Assembly: GCA_016169945.1 (NCBI GenBank)
Contig: JADLSH010000389.1
Location: forward strand, 434,001 to 498,000
Length of the DNA stretch: 64,000 nt
Source: Trachythela sp. YZ-2020
Lineage: Eukaryota > Cnidaria > Anthozoa > Malacalcyonacea > Clavulariidae
Direction: 5' to 3'
The notes under the pieces are model-generated. The model was not told the origin of the DNA. It ran no database searches and saw only the letters and a program-made list of their open reading frames with translations. Numbering within the stretch: position 1 is the first letter of the stretch; each line of letters opens with the position of its first letter. The position numbers and the translations under genes were made by a program. Of this stretch, positions 22,453-35,493 are shown one piece after another.

Positions 22453-23270
22453 ATTATAAATTTTAGACTAAATTTAAAAAATTTACGGAGATTAGGTGAG
22501 CTGTACAATTTACATATTATAAGTATCTACAATGTATTTATCTACAGAGTTTTAAAACAATTTTAAAAGAATTTCACTATTAATTTACCCAAATATTCCT
22601 ATCTAAATGTTATATCCTAACTAAAAATTGAATATAAGTTAAAGGGTTAGCTAAGTTAAAAGATGTAACATTTATTTACCTGAATATTATTCTATAACTC
22701 ACTTAAATTACAATGGAGGATAAGAATCAAAGTAGGCTTCAACTAGAGGACAGACAACAGCAGTAACCAAGTCAACTTCATATTTTTGCTTCAGCTTGAG
22801 TTGCTTATTTAAATTAGGATATTTTCGCGCCAAACATCCCCAAAACATTTGTTCAGACCAAGGCACTTCATTGCAAATTCGAACAAAATCGTGACAACAT
22901 TTGTCAATTTCATGAAGCTCAAAATGGCAGAAGTAAAATAACTTTGAGATCTGATAAGAACTATCAGTGAAACTTACTTTTCAAAATAATTTGTCTATTG
23001 CAAGTTGAAAAGCGAACTCACCTGTGTTAGTTCATGCATGTCGTCAATATTTCGCGAGCAAATTTATGCGAAGCACGTTCACAACTTGTCATTTTCTCAA
23101 CGCATTTTCTTCCCAATTAATCTACGGATCTTCTTGAAATTTCGTACATTTGTAGTGACAAACTCCCTTGTAATTTCCCGTAGGAAAGAAGGTATCGATG
23201 GGTGCAAAATGTTGTTAAAAATCCGCCATTTTTTTCCCCGAACGAAATCGCTCGCTCGGCCATAGGCCAT
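22435..23270 (-). repeat. Diverged inverted-repeat arm (partner 1210-2065)
   Basis: This is the second copy of the leader described at 1210-2065, on the opposite strand. It runs from the THAP start codon up to GAACGAAATCGCTCGCTCGG near 23250. Together the copies mark two members of one element family about 20 kb apart. Confidence 0.75.
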
Positions 23271-23559
23271 TTGATCACCTTTTCTTTCTTTTTTTTTTTT
23301 TTTTTTAATTAAAAATAATTAATCAGGTGAATCATGTGAAATTTTTTATAGTCAATAAAGAAGTCAATAAATAATTTCAAAGTCAATTTCGTTTCGGACT
23401 ACTGCCCCCTTCTGCCCGTCATGTGGTGCTATATAAAAAAAAAATATAGAAATACTATAAAACTTTAGAAAGATTAGAAATTATCGTTCAACGAACGAGT
23501 CATAAACAGTGATAACTTTTGTTTCAGAAAGCCAATCGCAAAATGTGTTTATAGTAGGT
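23271..23559. other. Poly-T and AT-rich spacer
   Basis: A long T run lies at 23279-23306. Nothing else is recognised. Confidence 0.4.
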
Positions 23560-23795
23560 ACAGTACGTTAACGGTTTTCCTTTAAAAAAGCTCAGAAAAA
23601 TGGATGGTAAACGGGTAGTAAACCGTTAAAACGGTTTATAAAACGTGAGTACGGTATGCCAAAATATTTTAGCGGTATCAAGAAACCGTTAAAACGGTCG
23701 AGGTATCCGTATTAACGGATGGAGACAAACGTTTTAACGGATAGTTTCAAACGTTAAAACGGATAAAACCATTAATTAGACATAAACGGATAAAT
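23560..23795. repeat. Cluster of CCGTTNAAACGG-type palindromes, first copy
   Basis: About ten occurrences of AACGG or its complement, several as full palindromes such as CCGTTAAAACGG, occur in 230 bp, spaced roughly 20-30 bp apart and separated by unlike sequence. A cluster with the same motif lies at 28440-28680. The half-site YAACGG resembles the Myb recognition core; binding is only an inference. Confidence 0.6.
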
Positions 23796-24077
23796 GAAAA
23801 TAATGGTTTTACCAGCTATAGACGAACGTTTATACAATCTAAATTTAAGCAAGCACACAAATGCGCTCGTTCAAATGGAACGAATTTTAGGAGTTTAATG
23901 TATCCATTTTCTCTCAAATCAAAAGAACATGCATTGGTTTTAATTTAGATTTGGAACTGATATGCATGATGATTCATGATTAATTAAGCAGTAAGGAATG
24001 TTATCCATAGTATTTCATATTCGCTGTCTGTGTGAGAAGCTCAGATAGACTACAAGAGCCACAAGATATAGCTATTA
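23796..24077. other. No gene recognised
   Basis: AT-rich sequence with no motif I can support. Confidence 0.35.
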
Positions 24078-24235
24078 TTAACAGTTATTGGATGAGGTTT
24101 TTGTGACATCCGGAATTATCAAGGTCAAGGTAAGTGCTATCAGGCGAAGCCGAAGGCTGAGACTGATAGCACTTACCGAGACCTTGATAATTTCGGATAT
24201 AACAAAAACCGAATTCAATAATTGTTTTATTATAG
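24078..24235. mobile_element. Palindromic foldback element
   Basis: Outer arms: ACAGTTATTGGAT pairs with ATTCAATAATTG, GGTTTTTGT with ACAAAAACC, and ATTATCAAGGTC with GACCTTGATAAT. Inner arms: GTAAGTGCTATCA pairs with TGATAGCACTTAC. The loop is GCGAAGCCGAAGGCTGAG. Small unpaired blocks sit between stems, as in the foldback at 20793. Confidence 0.8.
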
Positions 24236-24522
24236 ATTACATTGTCATTAAACTCCTTCGATAAACAACGATTTAAATTGTTTCTAAAATATGTTTAATT
24301 TGGTTCTAAAATATTGGGGTAAAAACCAATTATAAAAATAAAACAAGAACGACAAAATATTAGAAATCTAATTTACTTACTATAGTTCTGATAAAAGTTT
24401 CAAAAGAGTGTATTTTTTACGCAAAAACTTTCAAAAAGACATCGTTTATTCATGCTGTTTTTTCTTGTTTTTATTCTTGTATGTACAGCTGCCGCTCGAT
24501 AAAAAAGTACGTACTGCTGGCT
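24236..24522. other. No gene recognised
   Basis: AT-rich spacer between two palindromes. Confidence 0.35.
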
Positions 24523-24578
24523 CAACCTACAGATAACTGTGTTATCTGCTAGCAGATAACTCAGTTATCTGTAGGTTG
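24523..24578. repeat. Near-perfect 56-bp palindrome
   Basis: Two 28-bp arms, CAACCTACAGATAACTG... and its complement, meet at GCTAGC with no loop and differ at one position. AGATAAC-type units also repeat within each arm. Confidence 0.85.
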
Positions 24579-24676
24579 CGTGATTCCCATATTTAACTGT
24601 AGGCAATACAATGTATAATAATAATTATTATTGGTTGTGTCTTGAATGAATAATTAATAAGCATGCTCAAATAAAA

Positions 24677-25245
<569 letters not shown>

Positions 25246-27830
25246 TTTAATTGGTAAAACTTGCAGCCATAGACTAAATTATGCTTACATTACATCAGGT
25301 CCAATCACTATAGCTATATTACACCAATTTTACAAATTACTAAAAACTAGCCAAAGTTTGGTGAACAACAGATAAGAGGCTACTCTAAAACACCATATTA
25401 AGATGATCAGTTCTAATATTTAGTGTTATTTATGCAAATATATTTACATTGGTTAATCTTTTAGTGAACTAGCAATAAAAAAGATATTTTTAAAACGGTC
25501 TGTTCGGAAGTTAACGTTAAACTGATGTTTGGTCCTAAGGTCTGTGACACACGTGTTTCGGGGTGGGAGAAATTTATGAAGTTTATGATTTTCGTCCATC
25601 ATAATGTCCAGAAAAAGTTTATTGGTTATCTTCTCTCTTCTGGTACCAAGATGTTGAAGACCAGTGAGTGTCAGCGCGTCAGTGTATGAGGACCAGGGGT
25701 GGATTATTCTCAACACCCATTTCTGAATCATTTCCAGATCGTTGGATGGGTAGTTAGACAAGCTGTTATGAAAAACAGGACATGCGTATTCCAACATTGG
25801 GCTGTGTTGTAAAATAGAACTAATTCATCAATCCCAACCTTGGCTCGTTTAAGCTGTGTAAGAAAGTACAATCGCTTTCTTGCTTTCACAATAGTTTGGT
25901 AAATCATTCCATTTCAAATTGCTGGAAACGGTTATTCCAAGAATTTGTGCACAAGGAACTACGTCCAAAGGGATATCGCTCACAATAACTGGATCAAAAA
26001 CAGCACTTGGTTTACCAAAGCCAGTACGTAATTATTTGCATTTCTTCTCGTTCAGCTGAAATTTTAATTCAGAAATTTGAGTTGATAGATCATTAACTGA
26101 GGTCTGGATAATGCTTTCGCTGTATTTGCTGATTAATTCGTCTACGTGGTGTCGTCTACGAACTTCCACATGTCACCACTATAGAGGTTGTTAATTCGTT
26201 GATCATTATTATAAATACAGCCATGGGCCCAATTTCGTACCCTGTGGAACTCCGGCGGGAATTTCAGCCCAATCCGAATAATCCTCTTGATTTAGCTTTA
26301 CTCTTTGTTTTCTACATGTGAGAAAATCTATAATCCAGTTAATAACGCAGTGCGGTAGTTTATATGTATGGAGTTTAGCAACCAATAAGCCATGATCTAT
26401 CAAGTCAAAAGCCTTTTTAAAGTCTAATAATATAGATGAAAAAATTACTCAATTCTGATTGGCTAAGAGCTGTGCAATTATTTTTGAAATTGCTCACTGT
26501 GCGAATACAGCAGTGCAAATTAACAAAACAAGATCTCAGAGTCTGGAAACGAGGCAAGAAAAATCAACAAGGCGGATATTAGCAATGTAAATTTTAACTT
26601 TTCTACACTTTCAATGGAAAATCGTACGTGAATACAACAATTTAAGTTCAAGGAGCACATAGACGGAAAAGGTTTGCTAACAAGCAACGAAAACAATGCT
26701 TAAACGGCGTAGGTGAGTGCACAAGTGTTATCAAAGCGTGTAAATTTTTCATGTATGTTATTAATAAGTAATAGTATGGTTTCTCGTGAAATTTGGAAAA
26801 ACAAACACTCGTGAGTTTTCAAAGACGTCAAATCGCACTCGTCCTTCGGACCTGTGCAATTTCGATCGTCTTTGAAAAACTCACTCGTGCATGTTTTTTC
26901 CAAATTGCACTCGAAACCATACTATTTACCTATATAAATAGGATGACTCTAACCGTTGCACCGTTTCCATCGGTAGAACCATTCCAGGAGTGTAACATGC
27001 TTAGGAGGGCGTAAGTCAGGCTTGATTTTGGGATAGTACCAAATTGGTGATGGTCAATTCTTTGGAATACGGCAGGTTTAACGAAATCTTCTACAATAAA
27101 ATCCTCTGCTAGTTTGGATATGATGGGTGTTAAGGATATTGGTCGTAGATGTTTATTTACCTCCCGAACGGGTTTTTGTTTCGGGATTGGAATAATATCC
27201 GCATGTTTCCATATTGAAAGAAGACGCGCTTCCTTATAGGATAAGTTCAATATTTCTGAAACAGGCGAGGCCAATATATCGACATTTTCCTTTAATATCC
27301 AAGCTGGAATGCCGTCTGGGCCGCTCGGTTTGTTTGAATTTAAGCTTGCAATGTGTTTAAAGATAGCAAACTCGGACGTACAGAATGATTGGTTGGTTAG
27401 TTGGGGATTCTCAAAAGTGTCTCGGTTGGTCAAGCTGGATGGCAATGGATCAAAAACTTTTATTAGCCCGAGGAAAGTTTGATTTCCAGTCCCACATTCT
27501 AGGTTTTGCAGTAGAGACATCGAATCTTCGCGGTAGGTGACCTGTGAAGCCAATCCACTCAGTTTTTTAACTTCTTTCCACTAAATAGAGGGCGAGCATT
27601 CTTTTAAGTGTTCAATTCTAGACTTATAAAACTTCGATCGACACGATTTTCGCTCACGGGTTACTCGATTTCTTAGAGTTTTGAATAAATTTATGTTTCC
27701 CTGGGCTAGGGCCTTTTGGCGACGGTAAATTTCTTGTTTTAAGGATCAGACATCCAAGGTGGTTCGTTACAATATTTTGTTTTAGTCGTGATGGGAAGTA
27801 ACGAATCTAATCCAAAGTTAATTATTGATC
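25246..27830 (-). pseudogene. LINE-C, 5'-truncated LINE, broken
   Basis: Read on the minus strand from 27830: an endonuclease-RT linker (RNRVTRERKSCRSKFYKS), WKEVKKLSGL, then RT motifs SNKPSGPDGIPAWILKENVD, KHLRPISLTPIISKLAEDFI, a break at a 510-bp foldback insertion, DHGLLVAKLHTYKLPHCVIN, GVPQGTKLGPW, a KFVDDTT box near 26160, and the C-terminal LEYACPVFHNSLSNYP to FKNIFFIAS ending at 25453. The 3' end has CTATGGCTGCAAGTTTT and then the (TCTG)n tail. Several stops and frame shifts are present. It is closest to LINE-B, D1 and D2. Confidence 0.8.
26428..26937. mobile_element. 510-bp foldback insertion within LINE-C
   Basis: It splits the RT codons between VRVILF and the KAFDLIDHG part. Its core (26775-26925) folds: AATTTGGAAAAA pairs with TTTTTTCCAAATT and GTTTTCAAAGACG with CGTCTTTGAAAAAC. 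Blocks of CACTCGTG stand at the stem junctions in the same orientation on both sides. The left end has the ATTCTGATTGGCT motif also seen near other palindromic elements here. Confidence 0.75.
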
Positions 27831-28439
27831 CTAACATCTGTACTCATCGCAAGACGTATAGATGGTCTCAGGTCCCTCGATTTCACACGTAATTTTGGTT
27901 CCCCTAGGGAATATATCTTAATCTATGCAGGCAAAAGGCAGAAAGACGTGGAAACGCATGAACCAGTGTATGAGACTAAGTTTGGAATTGCCGTAAACCT
28001 TACGGAACTGTCATTAAAATATTGTATTAGGGCATTTGAGTAAACAGATTACCATCGCTTTGGATCTTAATATAGGCAGCACTTTTATACCCTTAACTGT
28101 CCGAGTATATGAGTGAATATAATCTATATCAATCATAGGGAATACGGTAACTGTACAATATGTACAGTTACGTACATTATCTCGTACATTATCTCTTCTG
28201 TTAGCCATGTTCTGCAGCATTTGTTATGCGTTTATATATAATTATAAGTAAAATTCATTTTCAGAGGTCGTGACAGTTGTAACCATCTATATGCATGATT
28301 GTGTTTAATTTACACGGTACTTTCATATTGTTTTAGTCATCATTACATTTGTCACGGTCACAGGGCAACGTTTGCTCTTTCATAGGTATACCATTCTTAT
28401 AATTCTTGACAGCGGGGAGTTCCAGACCATTTTCACAAG
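27831..28439. other. No gene recognised
   Basis: A 72-codon frame (27825-28043) shows no motif. A short palindromic run GTACAGTTACGTACATT lies near 28160. The stretch is probably intergenic or an upstream intron of the SH3 gene. Confidence 0.4.
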
Positions 28440-28680
28440 GGGTTTTGAAGATTTTGGTAAAAACGTTTTAACGATTTGACGAAATGGTTTAACGGATTTA
28501 TCAAACCGTTTTAACGGTTAGCTCAAACAATTTGGACGCTTATGTCAAACCGTGTTAACGGTGGGTTAAAAAATATGAACGGTTAATGAAATGGCTTTAA
28601 CAGAAAACTGCATCCGTTTTAACGGGTAGAAAGGAAACAGTCTTCGAGACCGTGTTTTCGAACCGTTAACGTATGTTTTC
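28440..28680. promoter_or_regulatory. Cluster of CCGTTTTAACGG palindromes upstream of the SH3 exon
   Basis: Around a dozen AACGG/CCGTT half-sites, several as CCGTTTTAACGG, are packed into 240 bp that ends about 35 bp before the SH3 exon. The same kind of array is at 23560-23795. It may be a Myb-type regulatory array or a decayed satellite. The sequence alone does not decide. Confidence 0.4.
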
Positions 28681-28713
28681 CCAAGGATATTTACAATTTA
28701 TCTCCTTTTATAG

Positions 28714-29435
28714 ACATGGCTGAAGAAACATTTGCCATCTCACTGCGTGACTATCCTTCACAAGATGAAGAGGAACAGAATGAACGGCATCAATCCGGTT
28801 TGGCACCCTCAAAATATTTACAACGAACTGACTTGAATAAAGGTAAAAAGAGGGTACTGCATCAAGTATTTTCAAGAAAGGGCAGCAGCGCTGGTCTATC
28901 GGAGAATACTGAACCACCTGGGTACGAAGCTCCAGAATATGTTTCGACAAGTGATAGCTTTTCAGGTAAGTTAGACGTGGCTATTGCGAAGTATAGCTTC
29001 ACACCCGTTGAGGACGATGAAGTCACACTCACGAAGGGTGATCAAGTAATTGTGTTGGAAAAATACTATGGTGGATGGTCGAGGGGCGAGACTAATGGTA
29101 AAACAGGATGGTTTCCATCCAATTACGTGGAGACTATACATGCTGATGACGTTTTATGCAATGTACAGACCTTGTATTCATTCACGGGAATGGATTCCGA
29201 TTATTTATGCTTCGAAAAAGATGTGCTGTTGGAAATCATTGAACAGCCACATTCTGATTGGTGGAGAGCCAGAAATGGGAATGGAACAATCGGGTTTGTT
29301 CCTAAGAATTATATCAAGGTTCTTGATCGAAATCAAGATTCCTGTTCCCAACCTGTTCCCAACAGTGCTGGTTCAACGCCAGTGGCTGTTGTGGATAATA
29401 GCATTCTGAATAGAGAATTGTACCATGAAACAAAG
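28714..29435 (+). CDS. Nck-like tandem SH3 adaptor exon
   Basis: A pyrimidine-rich acceptor (TTTTATAG) ends at 28713 and ATG 28716 follows at once. The 240 codons end exactly at AAAG followed by GTAAGA, a consensus donor in phase 0. Residues 87-142 form an SH3 domain (AKYSF, VIVLEKYYGGWSRG, GWFPSNYV) that resembles Nck SH3-2. Residues 147-204 form another (TLYSF, DWWRARNGNGTIGFVPKNY) that resembles Nck SH3-3. Residues 1-38 keep the two ends of Nck SH3-1 (MAEE...DY and GLAPSKYLQR), but the middle is missing. SH3 domains bind proline-rich ligands, linking receptors to actin regulators. No SH2 domain, the usual Nck C-terminus, is found in the window. The next plus-strand host exon is the kinase at 56194. 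Confidence 0.85.
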
Positions 29436-29448
29436 GTAAGAACTTAAC

Positions 29449-31759
29449 CCTGAGCCACGCACGAAGCGTGTGAGCGAGCGTACTAATTCTGCTCGCGCGC
29501 AAAAGAAGGAACTTGTCGACGCTGCGCGAAATTATCGCGGGCGCTAGCAAATTTTGTTTTCCGAGGTTTGACATGCAATTCCGAAGGACGTCGAAGTTTT
29601 CGACATTGCGGTTCACTGTATTTTTAAAATATCGTTTTTTTCTTGCTGCTAGCAATAGAGTAACTCTTCATATACATATTAAATGCTTTTAACGAGAACA
29701 AATTGCAAAGAAGACTAATATTTTCATGCGTGGGAAAATAGCTAGCGATCTCTACATTCGGACGTTTGGGAAAAACCTTGGAACAGTATCAAACAATCCG
29801 ACTTTATACTTTGAAATAGACCACGAGAAAACCGTAAAAAGCGACGAAAATTATTCCTTGTTGTGTTTGGAAACATTTTTTAGGAAGAAAAATATACAAA
29901 CATCTCGAAATATGCTACGAAATAAGACGAACGTTTTGTCGAGTATTCTGTTGCAACTGGTTAGATGTGACAGGCATAATTACAAGGGCTATACTCGTCT
30001 TTTTATCGAAGTTTATGCCCCTACTAAGGAAAGTCAACTTTTCTTTGTTATTCAAGCTATGTTTATGTGACTCGATGGTGTGTATCTCAGGTTCTTGACT
30101 TGAAGAAATTAAACTTGTCCGACGAAATTAAACTTGTGCGGCAGCGTTTTTATTTCTACTTCAAAGTTTTTATTACAAAACAAACATTTCTCACTTGGAA
30201 AAGTTTAAACTTTTGAGTATACAAAAAATAAAGAGACAAGAAAACGCCCTCATAATATAATATGGCAAATTTGCTAATAACATTGATTGTTTTTAGAATT
30301 AATTCCCCTCTTCTCGCGCGCGCCTAGCGACGTCTAAAGTTCATCAAGTATCGTGGGCGCGTGGCTATGTTTCATCGTTCATTGGGGTCATGTCACTGAT
30401 CTCAAAAGTATGGCGGATTGTCATTTGTCAGGAGTGGAATGAGGGAGATTTTAAAAACAAACAAGAAAATATTTTAAAGAAAATGGCAATGAAGCAACTT
30501 ACATTTTCGCTTCTACTATAATTGAAATGTTAAGAAGAAAGAGTTAAATGTCTCGCAAGAAGAAATAGTCAAGTCACGGCAAGGGGCATTAGGCCAACGT
30601 CTTAGTAATTTGTTTTATTGTTTATATCTTTGCTGGGTTCAAAAATGTTGGTTTACTATAAACCGGTTTCCATTTCATGTCAATGTAGATGCAAGTTTCT
30701 GAAATACCCGATTATCTCAAAGAGAGTATAATTTGTTCATTTGAAAATGGCCATTAAAATTGATGTTGAAGTAATGGACGTTGCAGTTTTGTGTCTATAT
30801 ATGAAGCTTCAAAAGTGATTGCTCGAATTGGTTTGCTCTAAACCCAATATTTAGCTTAGTATAACCCAGAGTTTGAAGAATATCCTAGGAATGATGTACT
30901 GATTATTTCCTTGTCGTCGATCTAAATAATAATGTTTAAGAGTTCAATTCTCTGGAAAATGGCCATTTTGCATTTGACATATGTAGCTGGTTAAGTGACA
31001 TGTGTGTATCCTTCCGATGATCTATTATACTCTTACTGAGTTTCTACATTCCAGATAGTGGCTTTTAACAATATGAGCATTTACTTTTTTATTTGTGTAC
31101 AGCTATTGATATTTTTTTATTTCCTGCAATCTGATTGGCTGCGCGAGCGGGCAGCATTTTACGATTTTGACTGTGGACGTGGTCCAAAAGAGTTACTTTT
31201 TTGAAAAGTTTTGTTTATGAAAGCTTAAGGAGTGAATAATATTTGAAAAAAAAAAAATTCCCCCAAAATATGCTTGGATTATATTAAATTGAGTCAATTT
31301 CTCCCTAGACGATGTAAAAAATTAAATCTAACTTTTGTTAAAGACGAAAAATAGTATAAATATAGAGAATGTCAATGTAAAGCTACGGCTTTCGACTTGG
31401 CCGACATTCAGCATGCATCATATTTTCTGAGAATTTGCTGTGATTTTGTTTTTAAAACTTATAAAAAATAACCGTAAAGAAAAGTGCAATTGAAAACAAT
31501 AAATTTCCTCCAAGAATACAAGATAAACCGCAGTGTATGATGAATAGATTTTTTCATCTTAAACAGCGTTTCAATTGTACAAAAGAAACACAAATCAAAT
31601 GTTTTCGACAGTATAAAGCTGAAGCGCTGCTCAAAACGGGCAGTTTTAGCAAGTATTCACGATGAAAATCGTGTCTTGCAGCAAATAGAAATACGGAGAA
31701 AATTGATAAAATAAAAAGAATAATCAGAAGATTATCATATTGAATCCCAGGATATGAGA
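29449..31759. other. Intron sequence without recognised elements
   Basis: Two GC-richer patches lie near 29455-29550 and 30305-30365. A plus-strand frame of 115 codons (29726-30070) has no motif I know. An ATCTGATTGGCTGCGCGAGCG stretch near 31130 resembles the edges of palindromic elements elsewhere in the window. Confidence 0.4.
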
Positions 31760-32345
31760 CAAAACAAGACAAGAATGAGTTCGTGATATTTCGATATTAT
31801 TGCCAAATCATCATCAGACTAACTAAAGTTACAATATATACACAAGGTCTTCTACACAAGCTGGTATGCCATGACATTATCAGAAAGGAATTTTCAGGCA
31901 AAAACCACGACAATAACGTGTCCAGTGAGAAGTGTGATGGCATGTGGGTGTATGATTATGAAGAGAGCTGGAGTTCTTTGCTAGCTTTGAGACTAGTATT
32001 TAAACTAGGCCAATGGAATTTAATATAGAGTGCTTCAAGCAACAAGAGGAATTAGGTGTGCCAGAGTTGGTGGTGTTAAAAATTCGAGAATTGTTAGTAA
32101 TTAAGTTTGAAATGAAAGTGGAAATGTCATTGTCCGTGAGAGTTGAATTGTTGTTAACATTGTCAGAGGCAAAGTGTTGACTTACAATGTATTGCGTTTT
32201 CGCAGTTGTAAAAATGTTGTCCTTTGACACTTTTAGCCGGATTAGAATCTTCGGAGAATCGCGTCTGTAGGCATCTTTCAATTTTTCCATTATAAGTTTC
32301 TGGACAGCCGGGACAAGTCACTTCATAAATTATATTAGACTTTGA
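31760..32345 (-). pseudogene. Penelope-like element C-terminal remnant, minus copy
   Basis: On the minus strand, from 32345, the reading frames give IIYEVTCPGCPETY, ERCLQTRFSE and FYNCENAIHC, which is the GIY-YIG endonuclease region. After frame changes they give LEALYIKFHWPSLNTSLKAS and KELQL, a hallmark of the Penelope C-terminus. Stops and shifts show it is dead. This copy lacks both large insertions present in its inverted twin and therefore preserves their empty sites. Confidence 0.6.
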
Positions 32346-32740
32346 AAGATTGGGAATTTTTTCTTTATTAGAAATAAAATATGATAACTCTTGGTGTCAT
32401 AAATAACGTAAAATTAAGCGGAACAGCTAGGCAACGTTGTATTTTCTTTAAGCATTTTTTGGCCAAAGTTCCTTGGTTTGCCAAGATATGCAACACGTAC
32501 CCAAATCTTAGGCCTACTGTTTACTACAAAACTACACACACTGGCCAATACACACATTTTCGCGTAAACTGCATGGGTTAAATCATTATTTCATCGAGCG
32601 TTCAAATTATGCAGCACCGGTCAACTGTTTGAAAGCCAAATCCGGAGACTTTGTTTGAAATGCTGTGTTTCGGTTAATTTTATCGTTATTTATGACATCG
32701 AGAATTTATCATCAAGAAGTTGTCATTTTCGCACTCTTTC
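32346..32740. other. Spacer between inverted Penelope-like copies
   Basis: No gene is recognised. It forms the loop between the two inverted copies. Confidence 0.4.
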
Positions 32741-32982
32741 TAAGTCTAATGTAGTTTATGGAGTGACTTGTTCCGACTGTCCAGAAACTTATATTTGAAA
32801 AACTGAAAGATGCGTACAGATGCGATTCTCCGAAGATACTAATCCGGCTAAAAATGCCACAGGACAATATTTTTACAACTGCGAAAACGCAATACATTGT
32901 AAGTCTACACTTTGCCTTTGACAATGTTAACAACAATTCAACTCTCACGGACAATGACATTTCCACTTCATTTCAAACTTAA

Positions 32983-34118
32983 GAGGCTGTCTCCGTAAAA
33001 ACCTCCTGGTCAATATGTGGCTCAAAAATATATTTCTCTCATACTCTGGTGTTTTGAAGCTCTATCCTTGGGAACAACTAAAATCGATTTCATTTGACTC
33101 AAATTTCTGTTAAATTATTTTTGGGGGCGATTGATTTTCGATCGGCTGGTGACCAACTTGAACTCCGAATGAGGCAAAATATCGACACATTTTCACCGCT
33201 ATTTTTTTAAATCAAATTCATACCTAAATTTTAATATTTTTGTACAGAAATATGGACTTATCCTTCCATTTTCTTTGGTGATATGACTTAGATAATTATT
33301 CTTTTGTATAAAATAGAAAGCAGCGCAGCTATTGACCCTCCTGCACGGATAACGGATATCGTCTCAAAATATACCAACTTTGAAAGCTTATTTCAAAATC
33401 GTGGCACTTGGTCGGCACATGACCTTAGCTTTTCCATAAACTACTAACATTAGTCAACACAAATCGCTAATAAAATCTTTCTGCTTTAGCATTCGACAAA
33501 AATGACAAGCGCTCGAACTTTGTAAAATTTGAAAATGTGTCAAAATCGAGCATATTTAACGGTAAACCTAATTATTGATATTAACAGATAAAATCACCTT
33601 ACACTACACGGAATGAAGCTTGATTATGTAAATATATGTCGTTCATCATTATTATTTGGCTTTGCGCTTGAAAAAAATTGTTTGAGTACAGTTTGACTTC
33701 AAGGATAGAGTCATTCAATGCCAGTGTCTTCAGCTGGGCGCATCACTGCCATTAGAGGCCTGATTGTCACATACGAACTTATATTGTCACATATAAAATG
33801 TCTATGTGTCTTGGGGGTTTATTGACAATGTTCAATCAAATTAGAAAACTCAGAATTAGTCATAATACAGAGTTTTCATCTGTTTGTTTACGTTAAACTG
33901 TTAAAGTTTCGTTAGAATGTACTAATTAAATCTCGGTGGAAGCCCCTGACCGAAAGAAATGTACTCGCTGCGCGTAAACATGTCAGTCAACACGATGAAA
34001 TGTTTCGTTGCTCTCTGACTTCTCTTTCTTTTATTGCATTAAATAGTAGTCTTAGTATTGCACCCGGTTTTTGTGTCTACAATATTGGGTTTTTTTCTGT
34101 ACTCATTCTTATGGTGTT

Positions 34119-34172
<54 letters not shown>

Positions 34173-35493
34173 AGTCGCAATTGGTGCTCACGCAACGTTA
34201 GGTAAACCTAAACGATTTCGGCAGACACTAGATTTTATCAGCCTCGTACCCAGGCGCTTTTAAGGAAAATAAAATTTACACATTCAGCTAATTTATAGAG
34301 ATCAGTGGCTAAGCAGAATCTTATTATTCCTTCACACCTTGATTCGTCATTTCCCCCCTGCTACTTCACCATGACTGGTGGCCTTTTCCGTTTTCAGTTT
34401 CTTCAAATACGAAGTGCATATCGCTGTAGAAAAGAATTGGATTGTTTTACCTTTTTTTGTTATTTACACCGGCTCCGCCGATAATAATGTCCAAAACAGA
34501 CAATAGTGGTTTAGTATAATATGTAGAATAGTTGTAAACGAATTAGTACATTCTAACGAAACTTAACAGTTTAACGTAAACAAACAGATGAAAACTCTGT
34601 ATTATGACTAATTCTGAGTTTTCTAATTTGATTGAACATTGTTAATAAACCCCCAAGACACATAGACATTTTATTTACAGGACGTAAACAAAGCGAAGTT
34701 CGTATGTGACAATCAGGCCTCTAATAGCAGTGATGCGCCCAGCTGAAGACACTGGCATTGAATGACTCTATCCTTGAAGTCAAACTGTACTCAAACAATT
34801 TTTTTCAAGCGCAAAGCCAAATAATAATGATGAACGACATATATTTACATAATCAAGCTTCATTCCGCGTAGTGTAAGTTGATTTTATCTGTTAATATCA
34901 GTAATTAGGTTTACCGTTAAATATGCTCGATTTCGACACATTTTCAAATTTTACAAAGTTCGAGCGCTTGTCATTTTTGTCAAATGCTAAAGCAGAAAGA
35001 TTTTATTAGCGATTTGTGTTGACTAATGTTAGTAGTTTATAGAAAAGCTAAGGTCATGTGCCAATCAAGTGCCACGATTTTAAAATAAGCTTTCAAAATT
35101 GGTATATTTTGAGACGATATCCTTTGTACGTGCAGGGGGGTCAATAACTGCGCTGTTTTCTATTTTATACAAAAGAATAATTATCTAAGTCATATCGCCG
35201 ACGAAAATAGAAGGATAAGTCCATATTTATGTGCAAAAATATTAAAATTTAGGTATGAATTTGATTTAAAAAAATAGCGGTGAACATGTGTCGATATTTT
35301 GCCTCATTCGGAGTTCAAGTTGGTCACCAGTCGATCGAACATCAATCGCCCCCCAAAATAATTTAACAGAAATTTGAGTCAAATGAAATCGATTTTAGTT
35401 GTTCCCAAGGATAGACATTCAAAACGCCAGAGTATGAGAGAAATATATTTTTGAGCCACATATTGACCAGTAGGTTTTTACGGAGACAGCCTC
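32983..35493. mobile_element. 2.5-kb foldback element with ~950-bp inverted repeats, TTAA target
   Basis: The ends read GAGGCTGTCTCCGTAAAAAC and its complement, and the inverted similarity continues for roughly 950 bp per arm, to about 33930 and 34545, with scattered mismatches. TTAA flanks it at 32979-32982 and 35494-35497. The 600-bp centre has an (ACT)n microsatellite at 34120-34171 and no gene. The minus Penelope copy near 32095 shows the single TTAA empty site. Confidence 0.92.
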
